A stretch of DNA of 64,000 nt from Paraburkholderia sp. SOS3 (GCF_001922345.1 NZ_CP018811.1:2170001-2234000), one strand, 5' to 3'; shown: positions 29,795-38,963, counted from the stretch's first letter. Translations and numbers: made by a program. Notes: generated by a model not told the origin, from the letters alone.

Positions 29795-31264
29795 ATGACA
29801 TATCGCGACACGTCAACACGGCTTAGTCACGCAACCGGCGCTCCGGTTGGGGACAATCTGAATATCGAAACGGCGGGCCCCCGCGGACCTGCCCTGCTTC
29901 AAGACGTTTGGCTGATCGAGAAACTCGCGCATTTCGATCGTGAGGTCATTCCTGAGCGGCGCATGCACGCGAAAGGATCTGGTGCCCATGGGGTGTTCAC
30001 CGTCACTCATGACATCTCGCGCTTCACAAAGGCGAAAATATTTTCGGAAGTCGGCAAGACGACCCCGGTCTTCATGCGATTTTCCACCGTGGCAGGAGAG
30101 CGTGGCGCGGCCGACGCGGAGCGCGACATCCGCGGGTTCGCCGTAAAGTTCTACACGGAAGACGGCAACTGGGACATTGTGGGCAACAACACGCCGGTGT
30201 TTTTCTTTCGAGATCCGTTACGCTTCCCTGATCTGAATCACGCGATTAAGCGCGACCCTCGCACTGGACTGCGCAGTGCAAACAGCAATTGGGACTTTTG
30301 GACCCTTCTGCCCGAGGCATTGCATCAGGTCACGATTGTCATGAGCGAGAGGGGTATCCCTCGTAGCTATCGCCACATGCATGGTTTCGGTAGCCATACG
30401 TTTAGCCTTATCGACGCGTCCAACCACCGAACCTGGGTAAAGTTCCACTTCCGCACGCAGCAAGGCATCGAGAATCTGACTGATGCAGAAGCCGAGACGC
30501 TTGTGGGAAAGGATCGCGAGACACATGGTCGAGATCTGTTCGAAAGCATTGAGAACCGGAATTTTCCGCGGTGGACGCTCTTTATACAGGTGATGACAGA
30601 AGAGCAGGCCCATTCCTTTCCATTCAATCCGTTCGATCTTACGAAGGTCTGGCCAAAAGGCGATTTTCCGCTGATCGAAGTCGGCCTCCTTGAACTGAAC
30701 CGCAATCCCGAGAATTATTTCGCCGAGGTCGAGCAGGCCGCTTTCTCGCCCGCTAACATTGTTCCGGGAATCGGCTATTCGCCGGACAAGATGCTTCAAG
30801 CGAGGCTTTTTTCCTACGGCGACACTCAGCGATACCGGCTCGGTGTCAACTTCAACCATATCCCCGTCAACGCCCCGAAGTGCCCTTTCCAGACATATCA
30901 TCGCGACGGCGCGATGCGCACGGACGACAATCTTGGCAACGCTCCATCGTACTACCCGAACAGCTTCGGCGAGTGGGAAGTCAGACCTGGTCTTCAGGAA
31001 CCAGCACTTCCGATTGAGGGGGGTGCTGCACATTGGGACCATCGCGTCGACGACGACCACTTCTCGCAACCCGGCGATCTCTTCCGCCTTATGAGCAAGA
31101 CGCAACAGCAAGCACTATTTGATAACACGGCTCGCCAGATGGAAGCCGTCCAGACGCACATCCGCGAGCGTCACATCCTCAACTGCTCCAGGGCTGACCC
31201 GGACTACGGCGCAGGAATTCGCGAAGCGCTCGCGAAACATATTTCGTCGCCTGTAGCGCGGTAG
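29795..31264 (+). CDS. kat: Catalase (small-subunit, heme)
   Basis: Decomposes hydrogen peroxide in the cytoplasm. The 489-residue length fits clade 3 small-subunit catalases. The distal His is in [20 protein letters not shown], the distal Asn in [16 protein letters not shown] and the heme-ligand Tyr in [17 protein letters not shown]. The start is ATG 29795, preceded by GGAG at seven bases; upstream in-frame starts would add a tail without family character. The predicted regulators nearby are AraC (upstream) and possibly the MBL partner downstream (146-base gap). All catalytic residues are present. Confidence 0.96.
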   Translation: MTYRDTSTRLSHATGAPVGDNLNIETAGPRGPALLQDVWLIEKLAHFDREVIPERRMHAKGSGAHGVFTVTHDISRFTKAKIFSEVGKTTPVFMRFSTVAGERGAADAERDIRGFAVKFYTEDGNWDIVGNNTPVFFFRDPLRFPDLNHAIKRDPRTGLRSANSNWDFWTLLPEALHQVTIVMSERGIPRSYRHMHGFGSHTFSLIDASNHRTWVKFHFRTQQGIENLTDAEAETLVGKDRETHGRDLFESIENRNFPRWTLFIQVMTEEQAHSFPFNPFDLTKVWPKGDFPLIEVGLLELNRNPENYFAEVEQAAFSPANIVPGIGYSPDKMLQARLFSYGDTQRYRLGVNFNHIPVNAPKCPFQTYHRDGAMRTDDNLGNAPSYYPNSFGEWEVRPGLQEPALPIEGGAAHWDHRVDDDHFSQPGDLFRLMSKTQQQALFDNTARQMEAVQTHIRERHILNCSRADPDYGAGIREALAKHISSPVAR

Positions 31265-31410
31265 AAAGTGGATCGGCGGTGCCGCCAGGGCAACAAAGGC
31301 ACCGCATCAGCATGCGTGCTGCACGAGCTATTTTTTCGGCCCCGCGACACATTATCCTGGTCACGAGCGGTTTCTTTAACTCAGTCGCGCAAGAGAAGTT
31401 GAGAGGACAT

Positions 31411-32334
31411 ATGGACGAACCACTTGAAAGCGCCTCGGCGGGCATTTTGCAAAGCCAGGCGCGCGATGCTGCGCTACCGGTTGTTCGCTCATTTTTTGAT
31501 GTGGCAACCTGCACGGCGAGTTATGTCGTCCACGATCCTGTCACGCTCGAAGCGGCGATCATTGACCCTGTCATGGCGTTCGACGCATCTTCGGGCCACA
31601 TTTCCCTAGATTCAGCACACGCCATTATTGCATACGTCGAATCAGAAGATCTAAACATCGAATGGTTACTTGAAACGCATGCGCATGCGGATCATCTGAC
31701 TGCTTCGGCATACCTGCAAGGGCAGATCGGCGGCAAGATGGCGATCGGTCGGGGGATAACGGAAGTGCAACGGATTTTCGGCGATCTGTACAACTTAGCA
31801 TCGGAGTTTAAGCGTGACGGGTCGCAGTTCGACCATCTATTTGAAGACGGCGAAGCGTTTTCAATTGGATCCCTCGATTGCTGGACACTGAACGTTCCGG
31901 GCCATACACCAGCCGATGTCGCCTATGTCATCGGAGACGCAGTGTTCTGCGGCGACACCATCTTTATGCCGGACTATGGGACTGCGCGGGCGGACTTTCC
32001 CGGTGGCGACGCAAGCCAACTTTACCGCTCAATTCGCCGACTACTCAGCCTTCCGGATTCGGGACGGCTATTTCTCTGCCACGACTACAAGGCGCCGGGC
32101 CGCGACACATATGTCTGGGAAACGACGGTTGGGGCAGAACGGATGGCCAACGTGCATGTACGGGAAGGGGTGACGGAAAGCGAATTCGTGGTCGCACGCA
32201 ACGCTCGGGATGCGACGTTGGCAGTACCGAAATTAATCCTTCCCGCGATCCAGGTGAACATGCGAGGAGGTGAATTGCCGCCACCGGAAAGTAACGGCAC
32301 ACGTTATCTAAAAATTCCGCTTGATACGCTCTGA
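31411..32334 (+). CDS. Metallo-beta-lactamase fold hydrolase, persulfide dioxygenase-like
   Basis: A 307-residue MBL-fold protein of the ETHE1/Blh-like group. Metal ligands are in ETHAHADHLTASAYLQ (H-x-H-x-D-H), LNVPGHTPADVAYVIGDAVFCGDTIF (His and Asp) and LFLCHDYKAPGRD (His). It opens with VRSFFDVATCTASYVVHDP, as in Blh-type proteins. Family members oxidise glutathione persulfide to sulfite; an iron site would use the first and third ligand sets. The start is ATG 31411, with GAGAGGA before it. It lacks the fused sulfurtransferase domain of Blh, but a stand-alone one is encoded at 25969-26433. A decayed copy of this gene is at about 48640-49318. Confidence 0.9.
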   Translation: MDEPLESASAGILQSQARDAALPVVRSFFDVATCTASYVVHDPVTLEAAIIDPVMAFDASSGHISLDSAHAIIAYVESEDLNIEWLLETHAHADHLTASAYLQGQIGGKMAIGRGITEVQRIFGDLYNLASEFKRDGSQFDHLFEDGEAFSIGSLDCWTLNVPGHTPADVAYVIGDAVFCGDTIFMPDYGTARADFPGGDASQLYRSIRRLLSLPDSGRLFLCHDYKAPGRDTYVWETTVGAERMANVHVREGVTESEFVVARNARDATLAVPKLILPAIQVNMRGGELPPPESNGTRYLKIPLDTL

Positions 32335-32802
32335 ACGATCCGTGGCTCAGATGGCGCGGACTGCAACGACATCGACCATCCACTCCTGGAGCAGGTGGAA
32401 CCAAACGCGGTCTGAATTAACGTTCGATGCCTTGGGATATGTACACCGTGATCGCCAAGCTACTCTCACCCCCACGCATCGGTCATTTCACAACGTGAAC
32501 GTCTTCCGGCAGCAGCGAGGCAAAAGCTCCCGGGACAAAATTCACAGCTGTACAAGATCGGGGCCGACGACTCCTCGACCGGTTTTTAACACTACGTCAG
32601 CACCGTGACAACCATTTTCGCGGTGCCGGCCCTGTCTCTGTTGTGCTGGATGGTTTCTTGGACAACCCGCATATTTCCGGCCTGCCCATATCCCCGGTAG
32701 TGAGAGCAGGACGAAGAGTCTTCGCGGGCAATCACGGTGTTCATTGCAACCGCGATGTTAAGCAAACCCAGTTAAACGTCTTGCTACTTTTTGGAGGTAA
32801 TC
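32335..32802. other. Gap without a recognised gene
   Basis: 468 bases between the metallo-beta-lactamase and SDR genes. Short frames only, without motifs. A good GGAGG ribosome site ends the gap, directly before the SDR start at 32803. No repeats were seen. Confidence 0.5.
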
Positions 32803-33543
32803 ATGAAGATCGAAGGTTCAGTGGTGTTACTCACAGGTGCTAACGGCGGTATTGGACGCGAGTTTGTCAAAGAATTGCTGGCGCGTGGCGCAACGAAAAT
32901 CTACCTTGGTGTGCGAGACGCATCGTCCGTAGAGGATCTGGTCTCTGCATCGGATCGCTTGGTTGCTGTCCAGCTGGATCTCGCAAATCCCGAGCAGATC
33001 GAAAGCGCGGCAAGAATCGCTTCGGACATCACCCTGCTGATCAATAACGCGGGTGCAGCCGCATTCAGTGGCGCGCTGTCAGCCAACGACACAACCGCCG
33101 CGCGCGCCGAAATGGAAGCCAATTACTTTGGTGTTCTTGCACTCACACAGGCCCTTCGGCGCGCACCCGCATTTCAGACCGGCGGTGCACTGGTCAATAT
33201 CCTCTCGGTTCTCTCCCATATCACGCTCCCCATCGCAGGAACGTATTCAGCCTCGAAGGCTGCGGCGTTGCATCTGACCCGAACACTCCGCGCCGAGTTG
33301 AAGGCGCGTGGAGTTCAAGTCCTCGCAGTCTTGCCGGCGCAAACCGACACGGCCATGGGTGCGCCTCTTCCTGAACCGAAACTGAAGCCCCACGACGTTG
33401 CGGCCGAAGCGCTCGATGCACTCGCTGCGGGACAGGAAGAGGTCTTCCCTGGCGAGCTTTCAAAGACGACGGAAAAAGCTTTTAGAGACGACCCGGCTGG
33501 CATTCAGGCTCATATGGCCAACCTCGTTCACGCAATCTCCTGA
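32803..33543 (+). CDS. SDR family NAD(P)-dependent oxidoreductase
   Basis: A 246-residue short-chain dehydrogenase/reductase. The nucleotide-binding motif is VVLLTGANGGIGREFV, followed by the structural LLINNAGAA. The catalytic Ser-Tyr-Lys set is visible as NILSVLSHITLPIAGTYSASKAAALHL. The start ATG 32803 follows a strong GGAGG; a longer reading beginning at 32791 would swallow that ribosome site. It sits 32 bases before a second SDR in the same direction, so the two form an operon. The substrate is not predictable. Confidence 0.92.
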   Translation: MKIEGSVVLLTGANGGIGREFVKELLARGATKIYLGVRDASSVEDLVSASDRLVAVQLDLANPEQIESAARIASDITLLINNAGAAAFSGALSANDTTAARAEMEANYFGVLALTQALRRAPAFQTGGALVNILSVLSHITLPIAGTYSASKAAALHLTRTLRAELKARGVQVLAVLPAQTDTAMGAPLPEPKLKPHDVAAEALDALAAGQEEVFPGELSKTTEKAFRDDPAGIQAHMANLVHAIS

Positions 33544-33575
33544 AACCGTTTTCTTTCGATGCTGGAGTTCGCGTC

Positions 33576-34382
33576 ATGACTAAAAAAGTTGTATTGATTA
33601 CTGGCGTGTCCTCCGGCATCGGGAACGCGACCGCCAAAACGCTGGCGAGCGCGGGTTATCGCGTCTTCGGCACCGTGCGAAATCTCGACTCTGCCGCGCA
33701 CGCTACAGGTGTTGAGTATGTCGCGATGGACGTAAAAGACGAGGTTTCAGTTGCAGCAGCAGTCGCAGCTGTGCTTGAAAAGGCCGGACGGATAGACATA
33801 CTTGTCAACAACGCCGGCGTTTCTCTTGTAGGCCCCGTGGAAGCAACCAGCGACGCTGAAGCGAAAGCTCTGTTTGACGTGAACGTTTTTGGCGTCCTGC
33901 GCGCTGTCAGGGCAGTGTTGCCCTCAATGCGAAGCAATCGCAGTGGGTTGATCGTCAATGTCAGCTCGGTACTGGGCTTCCTTCCGGCACCTTTCATGGG
34001 ACTATATGCAAGTAGCAAGCATGCGCTCGAAGGGCTCTCAGAATCTCTTGACCACGAGATCAGGAACTTTGGAGTCCGCGTTGTCGTGGTCGAGCCAAGT
34101 TTCACTAAAACAAAACTGGATACGAACGCAACGCGCACAAAGGAAACTATTGAGCAATATGCAAGCGATCTCGCATGCAGCGTCGAGGCCGTGCAGCGGC
34201 AGGTTGACCGGGCTCCTGAGCCCGAGAATGTAGCAAAAAAGATCCTTGCGATAGCAAACGGTTCGCGTCAGCTCAGACAGTCGGCCGACGGACGGGCGAG
34301 GTTACTCAGCATTCTTCGACGTTTCGCCCCTTCGAACCAGGTTGACAAGAGTCTGAGGCAATCTTTTGGCTTAAAGATTTGA
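33576..34382 (+). CDS. SDR family oxidoreductase
   Basis: A 268-residue classical SDR. The Rossmann motif is VVLITGVSSGIGNATAKTLA, then DILVNNAGVSLVGPVE. The active site reads IVNVSSVLGFLPAPFMGLYASSKHALEG (Ser, Tyr, Lys present). The C-terminal part is longer than in the preceding SDR, as in the group often annotated as retinol or ketoreductase-like. A GGAG precedes the ATG. It is encoded 32 bases after the first SDR and about 125 bases before a Tat-exported alpha/beta hydrolase. Confidence 0.92.
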   Translation: MTKKVVLITGVSSGIGNATAKTLASAGYRVFGTVRNLDSAAHATGVEYVAMDVKDEVSVAAAVAAVLEKAGRIDILVNNAGVSLVGPVEATSDAEAKALFDVNVFGVLRAVRAVLPSMRSNRSGLIVNVSSVLGFLPAPFMGLYASSKHALEGLSESLDHEIRNFGVRVVVVEPSFTKTKLDTNATRTKETIEQYASDLACSVEAVQRQVDRAPEPENVAKKILAIANGSRQLRQSADGRARLLSILRRFAPSNQVDKSLRQSFGLKI

Positions 34383-34507
34383 AGACAGCGCCGTAGACCT
34401 TGCTTCGACGATAACTCGTGCAGCAATAGTCGAAGAACCTTAGGCGTGTCTTCTACCTACGCACACACAAGAAATTACCAAACGATCTGACTCTAGGAAC
34501 CGGCAAC

Positions 34508-35488
34508 ATGAAAAGAAATTCGTCTCTCTCGGCAACGTCACTGTCCCGCCGTAAAGCGCTTTGGGGTGGCGCGGCGGTCGCGGCCGCGGCGACATCGATG
34601 GCGGGACTCGGAAACGCATCAGCTGCATCGAACTCGAAATTGCCGCGCCACGACGCAAACCACACACGTGATTTTATTACGGTGACGGACGGCACCCGCA
34701 TTTTTTACAAGGATTGGGGTACTGGCGCTCCTGTCGTCTTCTCTCATGGTTGGCCACTCGATGCCGACGCGTGGGATTCGCAAATGCTGTTTTTGTTGCA
34801 GCATGGTTACCGGGTGATCGCGCATGACAGGCGCGGTCATGGAAGGTCATCGCAAACAAGCTCGGGCAATGATATGGACACATATGCCGATGACCTGGCG
34901 GCCCTTATGGATGCACTCGACATAAACGGCGCGATGATGGTGGGTCATTCCACGGGCGGCGGTGAAGTGGCGCGGTACATCGGACGACATGGGAGTCGGC
35001 GGGTGAAGAAGGTGGTGTTGATTGGCGCCGTTCCGCCGATCATGGTTAAAACAGAACAGAATCCTGGCGGTTTGCCTGTCTCTACCTTTGATGGGATTCG
35101 AAATGGGGTATCCGCTAACCGATCGCAGTTTTATCGCGATCTTGCCATACCTTTCTATGGCTACAACCGCCCGAACGCAAAAGTTTCGCAAGCAGTCGTC
35201 GATGAGTTTTGGCGGGAAGGCATGCTCGGCGGTATTAAAGGCCAATATGAATGCATCAAGCAGTTTTCCGAAGTGGATTACACGGAAGATCTGAAGAAGA
35301 TCAACGTTCCCACACTTATCCTGCACGGTGACGACGACCAAATCGTGCCTATAGCAGACGCTGGCATGTTGTCCGAAAAAATCGTGAAAAGCGCGACGCT
35401 CAAAGTCTACCAGGGTGCTCCGCACGGAATGTGTACCACTGAAGCGGATCGCGTGAATGCAGACCTACTTGAATTTGTGTCGACCTGA
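34508..35488 (+). CDS. Tat-exported alpha/beta hydrolase (non-heme chloroperoxidase/esterase-like)
   Basis: A 326-residue hydrolase with a twin-arginine signal: [20 protein letters not shown] ending around NASAAS, so it is probably exported. The hydrolase part has the oxyanion motif [13 protein letters not shown], the nucleophile Ser in [19 protein letters not shown] and the acid in [16 protein letters not shown]. The catalytic His is in [15 protein letters not shown]. The GHSTGGGE and PHGM motifs are those of cofactor-free haloperoxidases/arylesterases. Periplasmic location is unusual for the group, which is mostly cytoplasmic. An AGGAACC ribosome site lies upstream. Confidence 0.92.
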   Translation: MKRNSSLSATSLSRRKALWGGAAVAAAATSMAGLGNASAASNSKLPRHDANHTRDFITVTDGTRIFYKDWGTGAPVVFSHGWPLDADAWDSQMLFLLQHGYRVIAHDRRGHGRSSQTSSGNDMDTYADDLAALMDALDINGAMMVGHSTGGGEVARYIGRHGSRRVKKVVLIGAVPPIMVKTEQNPGGLPVSTFDGIRNGVSANRSQFYRDLAIPFYGYNRPNAKVSQAVVDEFWREGMLGGIKGQYECIKQFSEVDYTEDLKKINVPTLILHGDDDQIVPIADAGMLSEKIVKSATLKVYQGAPHGMCTTEADRVNADLLEFVST

Positions 35489-35663
35489 CCGATGCCGGAC
35501 CCCGCAACGCAATGCGATGGGCTCCACGACCGTCCGATTTTAGGACGCTTAGGTAAGTCGGACCTTTGCTTCTTCATCAGCAAAGGTCCAACCGTCATCA
35601 TCTATTCACTGGGTACTCGTCCTGCAGCCACCGGGCGGCCCTTTCTGGACAGAGGAACATCGA

Positions 35664-36164
35664 ATGATCGGAACCCACGAGACCGTGCATCACGAACACT
35701 TCAGCGTGCGATCCTACGAGGAAGTCGTGACCGCACTTTATGAAGCAACCGGAAGCATGGATGAAGCAACAGTCGCTACCATTGGCGACGTCGAGTCGCG
35801 CGCCGAATTTGAGGCCATGTGCAAAGCGCGGGAAGGAAGCAGCGGATTCATGCGCTTCATGGTAATAAACCACGGCGACTGGCTGAGCCGCCTTTACGAT
35901 AAGCCTTCGAAGGCGCTCCTTGTCATCCTCGGCAATCCTTTGGTCGCGATCACGATGCTGAGCGGCAGCCTGCAGGTTGGGCTCAACGTGCCCACGCGCA
36001 TCTTCATCTACGTGGACGACGACGGAATAACTCGTGTTTGCTACGATCTTCCGTCCACGCTGATGACGGATATTGAAGGGGAAACCGAAGTAGCCGCAGC
36101 GAAGCTGGACTTGAAGCTAGTCGAACTTGCGACACAGATCAGTGGCGTAGACCCATCCGCTTGA
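35664..36164 (+). CDS. DUF302 domain protein
   Basis: A 166-residue protein matching DUF302: HEHFSVRSYEEVVTALYEATG at the start, then KALLVILGNPLVAITMLSGSLQVGLNVPTRIFIYVDDDGITRVCYDLPSTLM, including the family's L-x-x-GNP and P-x-R-x-x-x-Y-x-D-x-x-G elements. DUF302 folds into a small alpha/beta domain of unknown function; relatives accompany redox and stress genes. AGAGGAAC precedes the ATG. It is 175 bases after the exported hydrolase and could be in the same transcript. Confidence 0.85.
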   Translation: MIGTHETVHHEHFSVRSYEEVVTALYEATGSMDEATVATIGDVESRAEFEAMCKAREGSSGFMRFMVINHGDWLSRLYDKPSKALLVILGNPLVAITMLSGSLQVGLNVPTRIFIYVDDDGITRVCYDLPSTLMTDIEGETEVAAAKLDLKLVELATQISGVDPSA

Positions 36165-36723
36165 TTCACCAACCAGGATCAGCGAGTTTTCTAAGCGCCC
36201 GCCGCGCTGCTACGCAGCGTTAAATGGTGATGGAATCGCCCGGGTATCAAGGAGGCAGGCTGATTTAGGCCAAAATGCATCGTTTGGCTCGCTGGCGATA
36301 TTCCGCCGATACGTATCAGCTTTCTCACAAAGTACGGCATCCGCAGCGGCCGGATGAAATGTTGCGGTGAGTGTTGTTCGGGCCCGACCAGCCCGGTAAC
36401 CTGCCTACGCGCACAAAACCGGGGGGTCACAACAGGCGGCACGAGACACCATGCCTGGGGTGCGATGTGTCGAGGTGAAGAAGGTAGAAGATTTGAAAAG
36501 ACAGGTCGCGGCCCGTCCTCCGCGGGTGGGAAGGTTGCGCGGCACAAGCCGCTCTGAGTCTGCCTGAAGCTGTTTGGGTACAACCGGGTGCCATGGTAGG
36601 CCACCACTCGGTCCGACGTTAGCATGCTTAAACATTGGTTGGCCTGCGTCGCTTGATCATCAACTGCTGATCCTCGGCCATGAATGGCGTGCGCGAATGT
36701 GATCGGCTCAGGAGAACATCGCC
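36165..36723. other. Gap with an unexplained structured stretch
   Basis: 559 bases without a convincing gene. The middle (about 36400-36560) is GC-rich and contains short self-complementary runs, for example around GCGCGGCACAAGCCGC (36537-36552). A 215-codon minus-strand frame spans it but has no protein character and no ribosome site. It may be the relic of a mobile RNA element or intron, but I could not identify one. The AGGAGAAC before 36724 serves the next gene. Confidence 0.45.
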
Positions 36724-37494
36724 GTGTGCGAATTGCAGAAAATCGCTCTCGTGACGAATGCCACGGATTATGCCGGCCCGGCCGCCGTCGACGCTCTGAT
36801 AGCCGCGGGATTCGTCGTGATCGCGCATGATGACGCATTCAGCGACTACGTGCGCTGGGACGCATTTGAACTCGCCCATCGAGGCGCTAAGCGCGTCGGT
36901 GCGACCGCCGCCTCCGACATCATCGACGTTGCGTGGGAGATGCACGGACGCGTCGATGCGATCATCAGCAACGATCATTTTCCCGCCATCCAACGCCCGA
37001 TCAGCGACACCACCTCGGACGATCTCCGCGACACGCTCGAAACATTGCTGGTGCGGCCATTCGCATTGGTGCGCGCGGCCGTTCCGCGTCTGCGCAGACA
37101 GGGCACCGGCAACGTCGTAATGATCACGTCATGCCGCACGCGCTTGCCTATTCCCGGCGCGGCAATTCCCGATGCGGCGCGGGCGGCGGCCAACGCTCTG
37201 GTGCGGTCGTTCGCGACCGAACTTGCGCCGCACGCAATCGCGATCAATGCGATCGCGCCCAATTTTCTGTACAGCGAGGCTTACTATCCACGCGCGGTGT
37301 TCATCGACGATGCAGGCGGCCGCGAATTCGTGCGTACCTATGTGCCGGTGGGACGCCTGGGCGAGCCCGCCGAGATCGGTGAATTGATCGCGTATCTCGC
37401 ATCGACTTCGTCGCGTTTTCTCACTCGCGCCGTGATCGATTTCGCTGGTGGATGGCCAACCGCACCGCTGCGGCCGGGTCCGCAAAAGCGCTAG
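36724..37494 (+). CDS. Halohydrin dehalogenase-like SDR lacking the catalytic tyrosine
   Basis: A 256-residue SDR whose pattern follows halohydrin dehalogenases (HheA/HheC type): a non-glycine-rich N-terminal loop (ALVTNATDYAGPAAVDALI) instead of TGxxxGxG, then VVIAHDDAFSD, AIISNDHFPAIQRPISD and VRPFALVRAAVPRLRRQGTGNVVMITSC. The HHDH triad is Ser-x12-Tyr-x3-Arg. Here Ser (ITSC) and Arg (DAARAAA) are in place, but the Tyr position is Pro (AAIPDAAR). It is thus either inactive as a dehalogenase or does another reaction. GTG start with AGGAGAAC eight bases upstream. A G-G-F/W ending (FAGGWPTAP) is conserved as in HHDHs. Function as dehalogenase is not established. Confidence 0.8.
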   Translation: MCELQKIALVTNATDYAGPAAVDALIAAGFVVIAHDDAFSDYVRWDAFELAHRGAKRVGATAASDIIDVAWEMHGRVDAIISNDHFPAIQRPISDTTSDDLRDTLETLLVRPFALVRAAVPRLRRQGTGNVVMITSCRTRLPIPGAAIPDAARAAANALVRSFATELAPHAIAINAIAPNFLYSEAYYPRAVFIDDAGGREFVRTYVPVGRLGEPAEIGELIAYLASTSSRFLTRAVIDFAGGWPTAPLRPGPQKR

Positions 37495-37573
37495 ATTTTC
37501 GTCCTCCTTGCGATGACTGTATGCGGTCCTTCAGGGACGCCCTAGCAATGGACGAGTGATTCTCTGATGCTAC

Positions 37574-37589
37574 CTGTCCACGTGGACAG
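37574..37589. promoter_or_regulatory. Palindrome upstream of the decayed IS66 tnpA
   Basis: A perfect 16-bp palindrome, CTGTCCAC/GTGGACAG, ends 15 bases before the ATG of the tnpA remnant. Different but similarly built palindromes precede the tnpA genes of the two complete IS66 elements. Confidence 0.65.
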
Positions 37590-37604
37590 CCGGGATGAGA
37601 GTAC

Positions 37605-37882
37605 ATGACAGAAGAGCGAGATTTGGGTCGCCGGCTGGTAGTCGACGCGAAGCGGGAAGGTCGCCGGGAATACGATCCGCAAGTCCGCGAGAAACTGGTC
37701 CAGTTGTGCATGACATCCAGCGCGAGTGGATCACGCGCTATCAGAAGACCCATGCGGCGCAGAATTCGGCCGAGAAAAAACTGAGACAGTAGACGGGGCA
37801 TCGCTTGATGTTACGCCGCCGGCGCTGCGGACTTACGGGCCCGACCTGTCATCAACATTTGTACCGGTCGTTCAGGGGCTGT
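37605..37882 (+). pseudogene. IS66 tnpA remnant
   Basis: An IS66 OrfA (helix-turn-helix, TnpA) broken by an internal deletion and frame changes. Readable pieces are MTEERDLGRRLVVDAKREGR with EYDPQVREKLVQLCM, then in another frame EWITRYQKTHAAQNSAEKKLR, and further on TFVPVVQG before a stop. These follow TnpA order: start, recognition helix end, linker. The remnant is the left part of an older IS66 copy whose tnpC piece is interrupted by the intact IS66 at 38163. Confidence 0.75.
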
Positions 37883-37903
37883 GACGGTTGAACGATTGGA
37901 GAG

Positions 37904-37935
37904 CAGCCTCGTTATCTGGCCAGATAACGAGGCTG
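37904..37935. repeat. Perfect 32-bp palindrome in IS66 remnant
   Basis: Two 16-base arms, CAGCCTCGTTATCTGG and CCAGATAACGAGGCTG, abut with no spacer. It lies between the tnpA and tnpC remnants of the old IS66. It could be a protein binding site, a cruciform-forming site or the relic of a back-to-back insertion. No function is assigned. Confidence 0.85.
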
Positions 37936-38071
37936 AGATCGTGTCAATGGCGACAAACGTGTTGCTCGCGTTGCTCCATGCGATGACATCACCGCGATAC
38001 GACGATATCCGAAGCAGGGATATTGCCCCTGAACAGTGAGGCCGTGCGCCGGTCTAACCCGCCTTGCCGAT

Positions 38072-38162
38072 CAATGTCACGATCACCACCGAGGAACTGA
38101 AGGCGTTGCTCACCGAGCGTGATGCTGCTCGTGAATTGCGAGAGGAACAGGAGGTCTTTGCC
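38072..38162 (+). pseudogene. N-terminal piece of a decayed IS66 tnpC
   Basis: The frame reads VTITTEELKALLTERDAARELREEQEVFA, resembling the N-terminal coiled coil of IS66 TnpC proteins (compare LSAEEYQALLAERDALRGEL in the second IS66). It is cut by the insertion at 38163 and resumes after 40605. It belongs with the tnpA remnant at 37605. Confidence 0.65.
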
Positions 38163-38215
38163 GTAAGCACCCGGTGAAGTCGTCTTGATCGGCAAGTCGT
38201 GCCACCCGACGATCA

Positions 38216-38240
38216 TGTCCATTCAAACTTTAAATGGACA
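38216..38240. promoter_or_regulatory. Palindrome upstream of IS66 tnpA
   Basis: Arms TGTCCATTCAAA (38216-38227) and TTTAAATGGACA (38229-38240) pair at 11 of 12 positions around one base and end 10 bases before the tnpA ATG. It may be an operator for the TnpA helix-turn-helix protein or an mRNA hairpin that limits its translation. Confidence 0.65.
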
Positions 38241-38250
38241 GGTGTACACG

Positions 38251-38631
38251 ATGGACGAAGTTGAGTTTGTACCGGATGTCGTTCAGCCGACACGGCGCCG
38301 GCGGCATAGCAAGGAATTCAAGGAGACGGTCATTCGGGCGGCAATGCAGCCGAACGTGTCGATTGCGGCCGTGGCACTTCATTACCGGTTGAACGCCAAT
38401 CTGCTGCGTAGCTGGGTTGCGGCGCGGGAAGAACGCGATGCCGCTGAAGCGGCCCGGCAGGAATTGAATGTCTCGTCGCCGGAATTTGTACCGCTGCAGA
38501 TGCAGAATGGTGTTGCAGCGGCGACGCACATCGAGGTCGAGGTACGCAGGGGCGCGACGGCGATCACAGTACGCTGGCCACTGTCGGCCGCGGGCGACTG
38601 CGCAACATGGCTGCAGGGGTGGTTGCGTTGA
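38251..38631 (+). CDS. tnpA: IS66 TnpA accessory protein
   Basis: A 126-residue OrfA of IS66. An N-terminal helix-turn-helix of the transposase_8 kind is seen in RRRRHSKEFKETVIRAAMQP followed by NVSIAAVALHYRLNANLLRSW. The C-terminal part (VRRGATAITVRWPLSAAGDCATWLQGWLR) is the conserved tail with hydrophobic strands. The start is ATG 38251, after the palindrome. It overlaps tnpB by 25 bases. The same overlap length occurs in the second IS66, which suggests translational coupling. Confidence 0.92.
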   Translation: MDEVEFVPDVVQPTRRRRHSKEFKETVIRAAMQPNVSIAAVALHYRLNANLLRSWVAAREERDAAEAARQELNVSSPEFVPLQMQNGVAAATHIEVEVRRGATAITVRWPLSAAGDCATWLQGWLR

Positions 38632-38963
38632 TTCGCATCGATGCCGTCTGGCTCGCGACGGACCCGGTCGACATGCGCGCCGGTGTCGATACGCTGCTCG
38701 CACGCGTGGTCAAGGTGTTCGGCGCGGCAAGACCCCATCATGCCTATCTGTTTGCCAATCGGCACTCGACTCGAATGAAGGTGCTGATCTACGATGGCCT
38801 AGGTATATGGCTTGCCGCACGGCGGCTGAACAAGGGGCGCTTCGTCTGGACGAACGGCGAGCAGGCGGTGAGCGTGGGGCTGAGCCCTGAACAGCTTCAG
38901 GCCCTGGTGATGGGACTGCCGTGGCGCACTCTCGCGCCGGATCACGCGATCACGGTGGTTTGA
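38607..38963 (+). CDS. tnpB: IS66 TnpB (Orf2)
   Basis: A 118-residue protein of the IS66 Orf2 family. The family run is readable: IDAVWLATDPVDMRAGVDTLLARV, AYLFANRHSTRMKVLIYDGLGIWLAARRLNKGRFVW and LSPEQLQALVMGLPWRTL. TnpB is required for IS66 transposition, although its biochemical role is unclear. Its start lies inside the tnpA end (25-base overlap). Confidence 0.93.
   Translation: MAAGVVALIRIDAVWLATDPVDMRAGVDTLLARVVKVFGAARPHHAYLFANRHSTRMKVLIYDGLGIWLAARRLNKGRFVWTNGEQAVSVGLSPEQLQALVMGLPWRTLAPDHAITVV

Noticed and set aside
36191..36838. A 215-codon minus-strand frame, and the idea of a group II intron
   Set aside because: No reverse transcriptase, no recognisable domain V or intron boundary, and the frame has no protein signature.
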